Made by a program: the position numbers and the translations under genes
The notes under the pieces: model-generated
The model's database searches: none
The model's input: only the letters and a program-made list of their open reading frames with translations
Told to the model about the DNA's origin: nothing
Shown: positions 15,131 through 26,301 of the stretch, in pieces
Layout of the letters: the number at the start of each line of letters is the position of its first letter
How positions within the stretch are numbered: the first letter of the stretch is position 1
Source of the DNA: Carnegiea gigantea
Lineage: Eukaryota; Streptophyta; Magnoliopsida; Caryophyllales; Cactaceae
Assembly (NCBI GenBank): GCA_029747015.1
Contig: JAKOGI010000185.1
Coordinates: 583,501 to 647,500 of the forward strand
Length of the DNA stretch: 64,000 nt
Direction: 5' to 3'

Positions 15131-17837
15131 GGTAAGGGTCAAGCTTAGGACCTAAAATAAGCGCTTCTTGGGAGGAAACCCAAGGTAATTCTTTCTTTCC
15201 CTATCCCTAAAAAAATAAAAATAAAAATAAAAAAAACGTATGTCACTCCCCCCTCTTCCCAACGCCCCCTCCCTTGTCCTTTTTCTGCGTCCCTTTCATT
15301 GCGGACAATGAACATCTCAAATATGGGGGGTGAGCTTGTCGCTCTTTGGGTAAAATTGCGGGGTCAGGGTGATTGACATCACTTGCATTCACATCATATA
15401 GATAGGACCACATATAGTTGCACTAGGATGTTTTAACCTTTTTGATCATTAGAGCATGTAGTTTAGCGCATATAGGGCTAGATTTTGCATCAAAAAAGGA
15501 GAAATGATCGAGTCGGGCATTCGTAAGCTTCCCAGGTACTACCTCTCACCCTTCTCTTCGTTATCCTTTATATCTTTATTGCTTTCTTAGTTAGCTTTAT
15601 TTCTTTGGAAAAAAAAAACTGTGAAAACCCCTCTTGTGATGAGATTGAAAGGGTTGATGATTGATTGATCATGTTGGGTTGTGTGTTGAGGCGTGACTAG
15701 TCATGGTGTGAGATTTTGTGCAAATTGTGTTTGTCTTTGTCATCCGCAATTTCTTTGCCCTGTGTTGCATGCTAACTACCCCTGAGATTCATGTGGTTTG
15801 ACTTGATTGGCCTTGATGAATGGGACATACCTTGGAGTAAGTCACTTGACTGTGGTAGGTTTACCTGTGAGATTCTTAAGCTTAATGACTATTCATTACA
15901 TATAGTCTCTACTTCCTTTCATGTGTGACTCCTCCATGATGCATCTCTAGAACTTGGTCTTGTTCTCCTTGAAACTGCATTTAGCAATTGCATGTGTTGA
16001 CATGATTGAGGCAATTTTTGTTCACGTAGCCACATTAGCCAAAAAGCCACCCGTTGTTGCATGATTACCCTTTAGTAGCCCTTTGTACCTTTTCCCCTGT
16101 TGTTGTTGTTGCACCATATCAATTACACACTTGACCTGTGCATATTTCCTTCACCCTTGTCGAGGTCTGGTGGAGCGACACTTCCACAATGTAGTTGGGT
16201 ATATATTTGGGACATTTGATTTTTCACTGCGGGTATAATACCAGTGGCTCGTTCTGGGAAAATTATGAATTGATTTTTTGGATACTTCCAACGCTATCTA
16301 ATGTGAATCCTTTTTGCTTCTCAAAAAAAAAAAAATGAAAAATGAAAAAAAAATCTAGAAAAAAAAGAAAAAAAAAAAGAGAAAGAGAAGTTGCAAATAA
16401 AATAGGTAGCGTGGAAGCTTTCTGCAATAAGCTTGCTTGGTTCCTCTTTAGAGGTTTTTGCGAGATTTGTTGCTCGATTCGCAAGTGTGTGTGAGGTTGT
16501 AATTTTAGTGTTGATTGTGGAAGTGTTCTTGCTCCCTAGTCTTTGGCTAATAACTCCACTTTTCCCAAATTATTCCACTTTGCACCCTTGACCTTAGCCC
16601 CATTACATCCTTATCGCAAGTCCTCTTGATTGACACATTGCATATTGCATTCCCGCGGTGGAGAGTAGAGAACGTTACCAAGCATATAGTAGTTTGCATA
16701 ATTGGTTAGAGTATAGAGCGTGCCCTTGTTACATATTTCAAACACATTGAGGGGAGTGTTCCATTTTACCCTAAAGTGAGGTCCTACCAGTCTTGCTTAC
16801 TCACCATTTGTTGAGGAAGGTTATGTCCTACTATGTGTTTCAATATTGAGGTGTGTGGTGTGTTTCATTTAGGCAAAGTGATTCATGAATGACATTACAT
16901 ACGTTCTTATTGAGATTATCTTGCACACCTTGACTCGACCACCTTCAATGCATGATTAGCATGACTAGGGCTGGCAATAAAACCCGCACCCGTTTAAAAC
17001 CCGCAAAACCCGCCCCGATGGGTATGGGTATGGGTACGAATTTTTTTTTGAAAATGGGTATGGGGCGGGTATTGCTAAACGGGTATGGGTATGGGTATGG
17101 GTATGGGTATAGGTTCCACCCGCCCCGCACCCGCCCCATACCCATTTTACTAGTACCCGCCCCGTATACCCATACCCATTTTCATTTTTTATAAAATTAA
17201 AATTGGCCCAAGCCCAAAAACAAAACCCTAAGTATAAATTTCTCTCTTACTCGGTCACTCCTGACTCTACTCGTCCCACTCCCTCGTTTCATCCTCCCCA
17301 ACTCTTGGATTCTCCTAGTTAGTTACATTGTGGTTTCTCACAAAGGCCGTGTGTTAGCTTGGTTTTTCTTAAAGTTTTACATGAGTTCTTGAGTGTATTG
17401 GCATATACACCAGGAAGCTTCTAGTTGTAGATGTTCTAAGAATAATTATAGTCTTATACTTTTATATGATATGATGTATTGTTGGAAATCGGAAGTCTAA
17501 TATGAATGTAGCATGTTTCCTTCTTTGGTTGAATATTGGTATAAAATGGGTTCAATTTTTTTTGTCTATATGTACCCGAATAAAACCCGCAATACCCGCA
17601 ATACCCGGTGGGTATGGGTATGGGTATGATTTTATAATACCCGGTGGGTATGGGTATGGGTATGGGTAAGGGTATGACAAAACCCGCCCCGTACCCGCCC
17701 CATTGCCAGCCCTAAGCATGACTCGTCGATCCACCATTCTTTTCCTCGAAGAGGGTGTGTTCAGAGGTCCACCATCCTACCTGATCTTTCATAGTGTAGT
17801 CTTGCTTGGGGACAAGCAAGAGATAACCATGGAGGCG
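15131..17837 (+). other. Non-coding 3' internal region of Athila element
   Basis: Begins with the block found downstream of the pol/env region in Athila elements (AAGCGCTTCTTGGGAGGAAA near 15,160). No reading frame resembles pol or env. A low-complexity A/G run lies at 16,322-16,386. A short purine-rich stretch (ATGGAGGCG, 17,829-17,837) directly before the 3' LTR is the likely polypurine tract. A 749-bp hAT element interrupts the region. Confidence 0.7.
16966..17714. mobile_element. hAT-type non-autonomous element with GGGTAT arrays
   Basis: TIRs TAGGGCTGGCAAT and ATTGCCAGCCCTA are perfect over 13 bases, and an exact 8-bp target duplication AGCATGAC sits at 16,958-16,965 and 17,715-17,722. 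Subterminal zones consist of GGGTAT hexamer arrays and inverted ACCCGC motifs, which produce chance PYPYPY or GMGMGM frames. There is no transposase. Confidence 0.93.
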
Positions 17838-19217
17838 TGATGAACCTCTATTTTGTCCCATTTTTAGCCTCTATTTGACCCATTTTCTCCCCCGTTATCA
17901 CGTTTAATTGTGTTAAAGAAGGGTAAAATCGGCCTCCTTTTGCATACTTTTTACTTATACAGTATCTTTCGATATTTTTCAGAAACTTTATTGAAGAAAC
18001 AAAAAGATGAACAATATTTAGCAGAAAGGAGTGCCAAGAAGGCGAGAAAAGCTGCGAAAAAGCGTCGCACGGAAGTCCCGAGGAATCGAACACACGCGAC
18101 AGGGCCGAACCACAAAGACCTGGCCAAGCCAAGCCGGCCGCCACGTGCCACGTGGCACGGTGCCGTGCCACATGGCCGGTTCCGCAGGCTTGCCTTGGCG
18201 TTTTCCAGAATTTTGGCACGGTGGTGCCGTACCTCGGGGCACGACCGTACCACCCCCATTCCGCGACGCAACTTAAATTTGCCTTCGGGGTTATTTTGTG
18301 GGCATCCTCAGTTTTATGTTTAGTTTTCTCTAAAAACTCTCTCGAGGCGATTCTTAGGTTTATTTCAAGGTTTAAGTTTTTATACTCTTGAGTCACGCTA
18401 TTGGATTGAAGTTTATTCTATCGTTAATTCATTTGATTAATTCCAGGTTCTTGCTTCTAGTTCTCTCTCCTCTTGTTCTTAATTATTTAGGGTTTGGTTG
18501 TGATGTTTATTGAATTGAATATTGCGATTATTGTGTTAAACACGATTGTAGGCTAAATCCTTCAACTTAGGTTGGGATTGACGCTGAATATGTATAGTTG
18601 AATCTTGTACTGGCCCAATCCCTGCTCCCCCATTGTGTTTGCGATTATGAATTCTACTATGCACGTCACATGCTCAATGAAATGCTCGAAAGAACATTCA
18701 TCCTTTTATTGGGGTTTAGGGGAGCGTTGAGAGACGAAACCTTTACCTAGTGCGCCTTAGTAGACGATTAGGGTTTTAACATGAAAATAGTTAGGATTCT
18801 AATTGGGATTCAAAATTGTAAATCTTGTAATCCTTCGACTCTTAGTCCCATGAAAATAAGCGACTATAGTCTTAGGATTAGTCTTCGACCCTTGAGAGAG
18901 GGAGGAGATGGGCTTAATTGACAATTTATCTATTCGTGATGCATGCCTGGGATATGTTTGGTAGGGCTAGTAATTGATTCGCTAGCATATTTGTACTGTT
19001 AATTCCAACCTAAGTGTTTACTCTTCTGCTGTTTAATTCATCTTTAAGTCGTTATTGTTTCCCTTAGTTTAATTCCAAAACTCCAACTGTGACTGCCTAG
19101 CTTGAGTGGCCTAATTAGTTCTGGTAGTTGAAGCCAAGTTCCCTGTGGATTCGACCCATACTTGCCGGTTGCTAGCTACAGCTACGCCGTGCACTTGCGG
19201 AAATTAAAACGATAACA
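17838..19217 (+). repeat. 3' LTR of Athila-type element
   Basis: Pair of the 5' LTR. It carries a clean palindrome GTGCCACGTGGCAC (near 18,145-18,158, with a CACGTG core) that is altered in the 5' LTR. Confidence 0.93.
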
Positions 19218-19222
19218 AATAT

Positions 19223-20249
19223 CACCTTTGTTCTCGTCCAATGGGATGACAATACTAAACCTCCATTCTCTGGGCATCTTAGCAGTCCTAAAAATAACAT
19301 TGAAAAAATCTGTTAGCCACTATAATCCCTCTACACTCAAACACTTCCACACTTCAACCGGTATCTGGTCTGATCCCTCTACCTTCCCATTGGTAATCTT
19401 CTTTAGGGCCTCTTTAATCTCGTCTTTGCTGATAGGTTCACACAAACAAGGATCAAGACGCCTCTCACTACTCCCTCTTTCCCTACTTCAAAAATCTTCC
19501 ACCATTTCACCATTGAAGAGTTTGAAAAAGTACATTTGCCGTCTCTCCTTGATTTCTGCTTCCTCAGATAGCACCTTATTATTTTCATCTTCGATACACA
19601 TCATGACACCCAAATCCCTTGTTCTTCTTTCTCTAACACTCGTCAGTTTAAAGACTTCCTTCTCACCTTCCTTGAACTCCAGATTTTGATATAACATATC
19701 ATAAGTCATACTCTTATCTACAACAACAACCTTCCTGGCTACCTTTTTTGCTGTCTTATATCTAACTCTACTAATCTCTTTCTCTACATCCGTTCCACTG
19801 TTCATGAAAGCAACATATGCCTCTTTTTTCTCCTTGACTTTCTCTTTTACCTCCTCGTTTCACACCAAGCTCTCTTCATTTTGTCACCACCTCTCCTAAA
19901 TGTCCTTAGAATTTCCTTAGCCGACCTCCGAATACATATTGTCATTGTCTCCCACATTGTATCTGTATCCTCTACATGCCTCCAAGCTCATTATTTAGTA
20001 ATCCTCTCCAAAAATTTCAAAGCGTTCTCCCTAGTGAGATTCTGCACTTAACTCTCGGGTTCCCAGCACTCCTCTTCTTCCACTTAAAACATTTGTACTC
20101 AACATCCAACATTAGCAACCTATGTTGAGTTCTCAAATATTCACTAGGTATTACCTTACAATAATTACATAACCTCCGATTATCCGCCGTAATCAGGAAG
20201 TAATCAATTTGAGTCTTTATGGAACCATTCTCTGATAATTTGAGTCTTT
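19223..20249 (-). mobile_element. RTE-type LINE copy A, 5' part
   Basis: Continuation of the LINE past the Athila insertion. Minus-strand frames encode the linker before the reverse transcriptase (MLYQNLEFKEGEKEVFKL, MCIEDENNKVL, YFFKLFNGE) and part of its N-terminus. It ends at the target duplication at 20,250-20,263. An endonuclease domain is not recognisable, so the insertion is probably 5'-truncated. Confidence 0.82.
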
Positions 20250-20788
20250 ATGAAAGACAGAGTCCATTGTAATATTATAAGTGACTAAAATATAGCATGA
20301 TAAGATGTGAAAATTTGAATTTGAAATTTAATGTAGGGCATGTTCTTTTTTTGGGTAAATGAATTCATCTCGTACCACACTATTCGTTACTTTTCTTTTC
20401 ATTTCTTATCATCCATTCGCAATTTTTCAAGAAAAATGTCACTTATTTCCATTTCTTCTTACTTTTTCTTAAAAAGAATTTCCTAACACCTAGAAAGCTA
20501 TCCAACCCTTACAACTGCCTGCCAATGCCATAGATATCTCTAAAAAGTTAATCGAATATAGTCCTACATCTGAGTTTCTTATAATTTGGTTTCATTAACT
20601 GTTTTTCATGAACGTCAATTTTAAAAAAATTAAGGATCTTTTACACGTAATTTTGGATAATTTTTGAACTAGTATTTACATGAGACATTGTGGCCGATAA
20701 CCTTGCATCCACTTCTAGCACTCAAATTAATGTACCAGGAGTTGAATTTTTGTGCTCTTCTTTGATGTCCACGGAGAGACTGCTAATT

Positions 20789-21027
20789 GCCGATGAGCTG
20801 ATAGCTCATGTGGCGCCACTGTCCCCTGTTGCCTTCCCCACCCAGGTTCAAAACTAAGTGGCCTCCTTTTCCAGATTTATTTGAGATTTGGAGGGGTAGT
20901 TTGGCCTTGTTTGGGCTTGGACAGTGCCTACTTACCCCGCTCCCCTAACTGTTGTCCCATTGAGTTCCTCTACAATAGATGGCTGAGTGAGTGCTCATAC
21001 TTAGCAATTACCATTAAAAAAAAAAAA
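20789..21027 (+). mobile_element. tRNA-derived SINE, copy 1
   Basis: About 240 bases with an A-box-like stretch (TGAGCTGATAGCTCATG), a B-box-like stretch (CAGGTTCAAAAC near 20,843) and a terminal poly(A). It is flanked by imperfect direct repeats (CACGGAGAGACTGCTAATT before, CACCAGAGAGATAGCTAACT after). The orthologous copy is at 62,245-62,479. Confidence 0.68.
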
Positions 21028-21585
21028 CACCAGAGAGATAGCTAACTAATAGATAGCTAGCCCCTCCTCAAAAGTTGTTTAAGGGAGGGGGAAAAAGTCA
21101 ACAGTACTATTACCTAAGAAAAGGGGGGGGGGGAACCAACAACACTATCTAGTAGATAGTAAAGAAAATTTAAGTCAACCAAATAAAACATGGGATATAA
21201 CATAGCCAGCGTGTTCCAGTTTTTCAATAAGAAAGGACCTACCTTTAGCTTATAATCGTACGAAATTGGGGAGGTGGTTCTCTTATATAGAGATCATTGT
21301 GGTGAAATGATGTGTGACTTACTAGTATCTACACTTTATCAAGAGCAGAACTACCAACAATTGTTTAGAAGAGGCTTATTCCTACCTTGAGATGTAGATG
21401 TTCATGTTTAACTTTAAACTCATGGAGGATTGGCTAAATAAGGAAGTACAATCTACCCATTGTTAACCACAAAAGTTGATGAAGCTTGAAAGTTGGATAG
21501 TTTGGATTCAAATATTCAATACGGTTCCCTTAAAGCAAGCTAGCCACAAACTGGTTAGTTTATTTTTTGTTTAAAAATAAGTATA

Positions 21586-21693
21586 GCAACAACACCACCA
21601 CCACCAGCACCTCCCAATGTGAGGTTCCGCTTACGCAGGATCTGAAGAGATCCAACTGTTGGCAACCTTACTTCTACTAGTATTCCTACCTGT
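21586..21693 (-). mobile_element. Very short 5'-truncated RTE LINE tail, X copy 1
   Basis: About 108 bases identical in type to the last 100 bases of the RTE LINEs here (CAACAAC tail, then GGTTCCGC...GGATCTG on the plus strand). It is flanked by the direct repeat TAAAAATAAGTATA (21,572-21,585 and 21,694-21,707). It is also in copy C (43,118-43,222) but absent from X copy 3 near 63,054-63,067. Confidence 0.8.
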
Positions 21694-21785
21694 TAAAAAT
21701 AAGTATAAATAAAGCATAAAAGTTGATGTAGGTAAAATTTGAATCCAAATATATAATAACAACTGTCAGCGACTTTATTAGCTTA

Positions 21786-22345
21786 AGGTTTGTTCTTTTC
21801 GTTGGGAAATAGTTGAAGTAGGTTGAGATCCTGTTCTTTTCGTTGGTAACTCCAAATTTATCAATCTCAACCAATTTCAACTCATATCAACCAATTTCAC
21901 AAATTTTAATAAAAAAATCAACTCCAATCAACTTCAACCCACTTTCAGCTATTTTAACCAACTTCTACCCATCGAAAAAAAAAAGATCAATCCACTTGAA
22001 CCAACTTCAGCCAACTTAAATCAACTTCAGCCCACTTGAATAAACTTTAATCAACTTCAACCCACTTCTAAAAAAGTACATACTTCAATCCACTTTTATC
22101 AATCTCAATCAATTTCAACTATTTACCAACCCATATTTTCCAACAAAAAAAACAGGTCCTGCAGTGGGTATTTTTTTGTTGAAGTGAGTTAAAATTGGTG
22201 TATTTTTTATATGATGGGTAAAATTTTATTAAAATAATATAATAAAGTTGGTTGAAATGAGTTAAAATTAATATTTTTTATTAAAATTCATGAATTGAAT
22301 TAAAATTAATAAATTAGAATTTAACCAATGAAAAGCACAGAGCCT
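21786..22345. mobile_element. Nested TIR elements with TTGAAGTGGG-type repeats, X copy 1
   Basis: The outer element begins AGGTTTGTTCTTTTCGTTGG and ends CCAATGAAAAGCACAGAGCC. Inside it a second element (about 21,829-22,158) begins CCTGTTCTTTTCGTTGGTAA and ends TTTCCAACAAAAAAAACAGG. Both are made of short degenerate repeats (CAACTTCAACCCACTT type). The same nesting is in copies C and 3, so it predates all duplications. Confidence 0.65.
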
Positions 22346-22633
22346 TATTAGCTGCACAGCCAACACCCACTACTAGTTACCCAATAAAAGAATATAAAAG
22401 TGTCCCTTTCTAATGGTCTTGTCACTTGACAGTTTCCCTCCCACAGCGCCAGGGTTATCATACTTGTCCGTACGATGATTTCACGGGCGTAGCACTGTGA
22501 ACTAGACTAGTCGAAGGCCTGAGCCACTTTGTTCTTGTATGAGAGCTTGCCCTTACGACCCCCCCCAAAAAAAAACCCCAACACACAAAACAATAAAAAA
22601 AGAAAATCATCAAGATATGCTTGATCTCACGAT

Positions 22634-23212
22634 TAGGAATGGTAATGGGACGGATTGAACCGTACTCATATTCGTACCCATTTTTAAAAATAGTACTCAT
22701 ACTCATACCTATACCCATCGGACATTGAAAAACTACACCCATATCCTTACCCACCAGGTTTTTGCGGGTTTGCGAGTTCTATTCGGATTTGTATACGAAA
22801 TAAAATTAATACCCATATTAAACTTTTTGAATTCAATGTTAGTAAATTCAACAAGTCATCAGCACGTTTTTATTGAATGCCTACTAAGCATCCCCTGCCA
22901 TAATATTTGGTCACAACAAGTAGCAACAATTCACATGAGGAGCATAAATTACCTATCCACCAGTAAAATATGCAAATTTGGACTGGATATTTGGGCTGCC
23001 AAGCTTGATTAATTAAGTCAGATTGGGTTTTTTTAAATTAGTTAAAAAACGGGTACGGGGCGGGTGAAGCCCGTACCCGTACCCGTACCCGTATCCATTT
23101 TTCTCAAACCCGCCCCATATCCATTTAAAACCCATTTTCGTCACCCCTTTGGGTTATAAACAAGACAGATTTTTCGAATTTTAAACGGGTACAGATTTTA
23201 TTGCCATCCCTA
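22634..23212. mobile_element. hAT-type element with GGGTAC arrays, X copy 1
   Basis: Left end TAGGAATGGTAATG, right end ATTGCCATCCCTA. The target duplication is CTCACGAT (22,626-22,633), seen again as CTTACGAT at 23,217-23,224. The interior contains an inverted pair of GGGTAC/GTACCC arrays near 23,050-23,095. X copy 3 has the empty site (CTCACGAT followed by GCTCATATTTGAG at 63,974). Confidence 0.85.
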
Positions 23213-23224
23213 CTTACTTACGAT

Positions 23225-24293
23225 GCTCATATTTGAGACAGTCTTCTTCAGCGCGAACAACCATGTTATTTCACGAGCAATTAAAATCAAAAGCAACTAT
23301 TATAGCTACACAGACAAACCCACAAATACAAACACGTTGTTTCATGGAAAATTATTTCATGGGCATGATTAAGATTGATTACAAACACTTAAATGGTAAG
23401 TACTTACATGAGCAAAGTGATTGGAAAGGTGCAGAAAACCCATCATTTGCAGGAAAAATTGATAGTAACAGCAGTGGATGTTAATGGGTATTTGATGAAC
23501 AGAAACAACTATGCTCTGACAGTTTTAGGAGCCAGTGATGGTGAAAATTGGACAGAGTTTGGTGAGGGGTGGGGGAAGACCATAGAGAAAGAAAGGTTGA
23601 ACAAGGACAAACATTATTCACCCAAGGAAAAGCAAGTTCAATGGGGGGTAGAAAAAATGGGGGTGATAGACGTGAATTTATTACCCGGTCTTCCACGGCT
23701 GCTCGGTGGTTGGTTTTTGTTTTGTTTTTGTCCAAGGATAGTTTGTCAAGGTTCTACATCACTCCAAAGTTTAGCAGTGATTGGATCAACAGGGCCATCT
23801 AAGCGGTACAGTCGAGAATAAGAGAATAAGAGAGTTGACAGAAAAAGGAGTAAAAATGATAGAAATTTATTAATGGCGATGATAATTCATATTTTCAACA
23901 CAAAAAAAGGGGAAAAAACGGAACAAATTGAAGCAATGAAATCAACTTATAAGTATAATAAGCTAGTTGCGGCTCAGTTTGACGTGAGTCTAACTTGAGT
24001 TGACTTGATTCATTTATAATCAGTATAGAATCGATCTAATTTCACGTAAGAAAGCTACATTTGAAGTCTATTGAAAATTTAAGGTTTATGTCGTTAAGCT
24101 ATTCCCCCTTTCTTATGAGATATTCCAATAGTAGATTCAACTGTCAATTAATCACTTCTAAGATAACCTTGTCATTTCCTAAAATATAAAAAAGTAGCCT
24201 TATTGTGGATGGAGAAAAATACTATTTACAGAGGCACGAAGTCTCATGGTCTCTCAATTAATCATTGTCTCATGAAACATATCCCTATTTTAA

Positions 24294-24298
<5 letters not shown>
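23225..24298. other. Unassigned part of flank X
   Basis: Shared with copy C (44,724-46,051). It contains several 60-140 codon open frames on both strands, but none is conserved in frame length between the two copies and none is recognisable. No gene is called. Confidence 0.4.

Positions 24299-24382
<84 letters not shown>
24299..24382. repeat. TA dinucleotide microsatellite
   Basis: About 84 bases of alternating T and A with one interruption. The matching tract in copy C (46,052-46,089) is less than half as long. Confidence 0.95.
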
Positions 24383-24386
<4 letters not shown>

Positions 24387-24803
24387 CGTTGGAATTATGG
24401 ATTCGTTATTACAATTTTCGAACGATATATGCTCTGATATCACTTTTTGTGATTTGTTTTAAAATATGAAATTTAACTATACATACACACATACATCAAG
24501 TGAAAAAAATACAACGAATTTAAACTCCTCACAAAAACTAGCATCTGACACCATCTCTTAAAATCAATGATCCCTCATTTCACGCTTTAAGGGACGATCT
24601 TCAATGAACGCCTAAGAAACCTATTTATAACATGCCACAACATGGGATCGTAGGTTATTATTTTCCACATTCATAAGCTTGCTGCACCAATTGATTTTAT
24701 TAACTTGCTCCAAACTATTTGCATGTATTTTACTTTGTCAAAATTTCTAATTTTACATACCCAATAAAAAGTCTTTGTTTCCCAATTCGAGACTTTAAAC
24801 ACC

Positions 24804-25134
24804 CCCCTTTTTGACCCTTCTCTTTTTAATTTGGGTTGAATCTAATCCTACAGTTGAAAATCTAGATTGCTTTGTCACATAGGCTATGTATTTGAAAGTC
24901 TTAAACGTAATTATGCAAACTATCTTTTCCAAACATCGACTACTGAAGATTAGATTATACATCTGAAAATTCAATGCATTATACCTCCACTCACCTGAAT
25001 TTCATTCTTTCTCAAATTTAATACTTATATTTTTGATATTTAATTCATTCAAGTTTTAAAATCTATGTTTTTGAATCTAATATGTATTTTCCTTGTCGTA
25101 TGACAAGTGACCATTCTAGTAACCAAGGAATGGT
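24804..25134. other. AT-rich spacer after flank X
   Basis: No gene, repeat or motif recognised. This is beyond the end of homology to copy C. Confidence 0.4.
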
Positions 25135-25927
25135 ATTTTAATGCGCAAAATGATAAGTGTCTTGCTACAAGACACGTCATAAGTGTCTTGTTTTAACTTA
25201 AAAATCATACTATTATGTTTCTAAATTGAAAAAAAAGGTAAGATTAAATAGCAGAAGTATATTACAACTTATAAATTATATAAAATCATCTTTTTATCCA
25301 TACTTTATCACATTTCTAAAGTACGCATATCATATGTACTCACGGATAAGGTTAATACGATTAGGGTATCATTTAATAATTTATCGGCGTAGCCGACGAA
25401 TATTTAAGGTTAGCAATTCATAATTAAGTGTAATCATTAAAAAATTTATGATTTTAAATCATAAAATATATTAAAATATGATAAGGCAAGACACTTAAGA
25501 GTGTCTTATGGTGAGACATATATCACTACCCATTTTAATACGTAAAATGATAAGTGTCTTACTACAAGACACTTAATAAGTGTCTTATTTTGACTTAAAA
25601 ATTATACTATTATGTTTTTAAATTGAAAAAAATGGTAGGATCGAATAACAGAAACATATTACAGCTTATAAACTATATAAAATTATCTTTTTATCTATAA
25701 TTTATCGCATTTTTAAAATACGCGTATCATATGTACTTGCGGATAGGGTTAATGCATTTAGGGTATCATTTAATATTTTATTGGCACAGCCGACGAATAT
25801 TCAAGATTAATAATTCATAATTAAGAGTAATCATTGAAAAATTTGTATTTTAAACCATAAAATATGTTAATTATAATGAGACAAGACACTTAAAAGTGTC
25901 TTATAATAAGACATATATCACTACCCT
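25135..25927. repeat. Tandem pair of MITEs, 397-bp period
   Basis: Two head-to-tail units, 25,135-25,531 and 25,532-25,927. Each begins with an inverted-repeat-rich end (ATGATAAGTGTCTT, AAGACAC) and finishes with AAGACACTTAARAGTGTCTT. The octamer TTTTAATA/G precedes, separates and follows the units, as expected if a hAT-like MITE multimerised at one 8-bp target. A diverged, inverted relative lies near 32,690-32,925. Confidence 0.75.
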
Positions 25928-26301
25928 TTTAATACTCAAATACTACATTTTCTTCCCGATTTGGGTGCGGAATTGTGCATTTCATTTTCAATTTTCCATG
26001 TCCCTCTGCTTTTGGTGCTTTTTTGCTTGGCCAATAAGCGAACCCACTCAACCACCTTCGATTCTCTCTCTTCTCCCTGTTGTAGCTGTGTGTGTTCTCT
26101 CTCTTCAACTCACCGTGATTCGCTTGCCAAACTTTCCTGGGTTCGTTCGTCTGAATCTCTAGTCTCTCTCAGCTTGATGCTTGAGCTAGTAAACTGATTT
26201 TGATTTAGGGTTTCCGAGCTCCGAAAACGCGTTTATGGCGGCTAATTTTGTTTGCTGTTTTTCCGTCTTTGCAGGGATCAAAGTTAATCGGCCAAAAGAA
26301 G
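25928..26301 (+). promoter_or_regulatory. VPS32 upstream and leader region
   Basis: A CT-rich stretch (TCTCTCTTCTCC near 26,065) and a CCAAT (26,029) fit a plant promoter and leader. A leader intron probably ends at TTTGCAG (26,268-26,274), 27 bases before the start codon. Assignment is from position and sequence style. Confidence 0.45.

Larger units (their letters stand above)
11120..19217 (+). mobile_element. Non-autonomous Athila-type Ty3 LTR retrotransposon
   Basis: Complete element with two LTRs (11,120-12,495 and 17,838-19,217), TG...CA ends, and the 5-bp target duplication AATAT (11,115-11,119 and 19,218-19,222). The block B LINE shows the uninterrupted target near 60,670. The tRNA-Asp primer site, the gag type (FGGHPSENPNAHLRKF...) and the protease (CDLGAS) are of the Athila lineage. 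It carries degenerate gag and protease but no reverse transcriptase, RNase H or integrase. Protease is followed directly by the lineage's downstream non-coding region (near 15,140-15,185). An unrelated hAT element is nested at 16,966-17,714. Confidence 0.93.
20264..24803. repeat. Flank X, copy 1 (block A)
   Basis: Transposon-rich sequence that follows the LINE in both blocks. It matches 61,720-64,000 (copy 3, cut by the window end), and from about 21,360 it matches copy C at 42,896-46,510. It contains a SINE, an RTE fragment, two nested TIR elements, a hAT element and a TA microsatellite, each listed separately. I recognise no host gene; open frames at 23,233-23,821 are not recognisable proteins. 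Against copy C it lacks about 268 bases at 23,816 (present at 45,304-45,571). Confidence 0.8.

Noticed and set aside
17030..17110. Interstitial telomere-like repeat
   Set aside because: The unit is GGGTAT, not the plant telomere TTTAGGG, and it lies within hAT ends with a target duplication.
16945..17194. Proteins of PYPYPY or GMGMGM type, also at 17,552-17,737
   Set aside because: Direct translation of GGGTAT hexamer arrays in the hAT element; not a gene.
23233..23821. Candidate host gene (83- and 142-codon frames) in flank X
   Set aside because: The frames are not kept at the same length in copy C (44,663-45,291) and no splice or domain support is seen.
24203..24469. Open frame with long IYIYIY stretch
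   Set aside because: Translation of the TA microsatellite.
25135..25927. CRISPR-like array
   Set aside because: Two long tandem MITE units only, in a plant nuclear genome; no short regular repeats and spacers.
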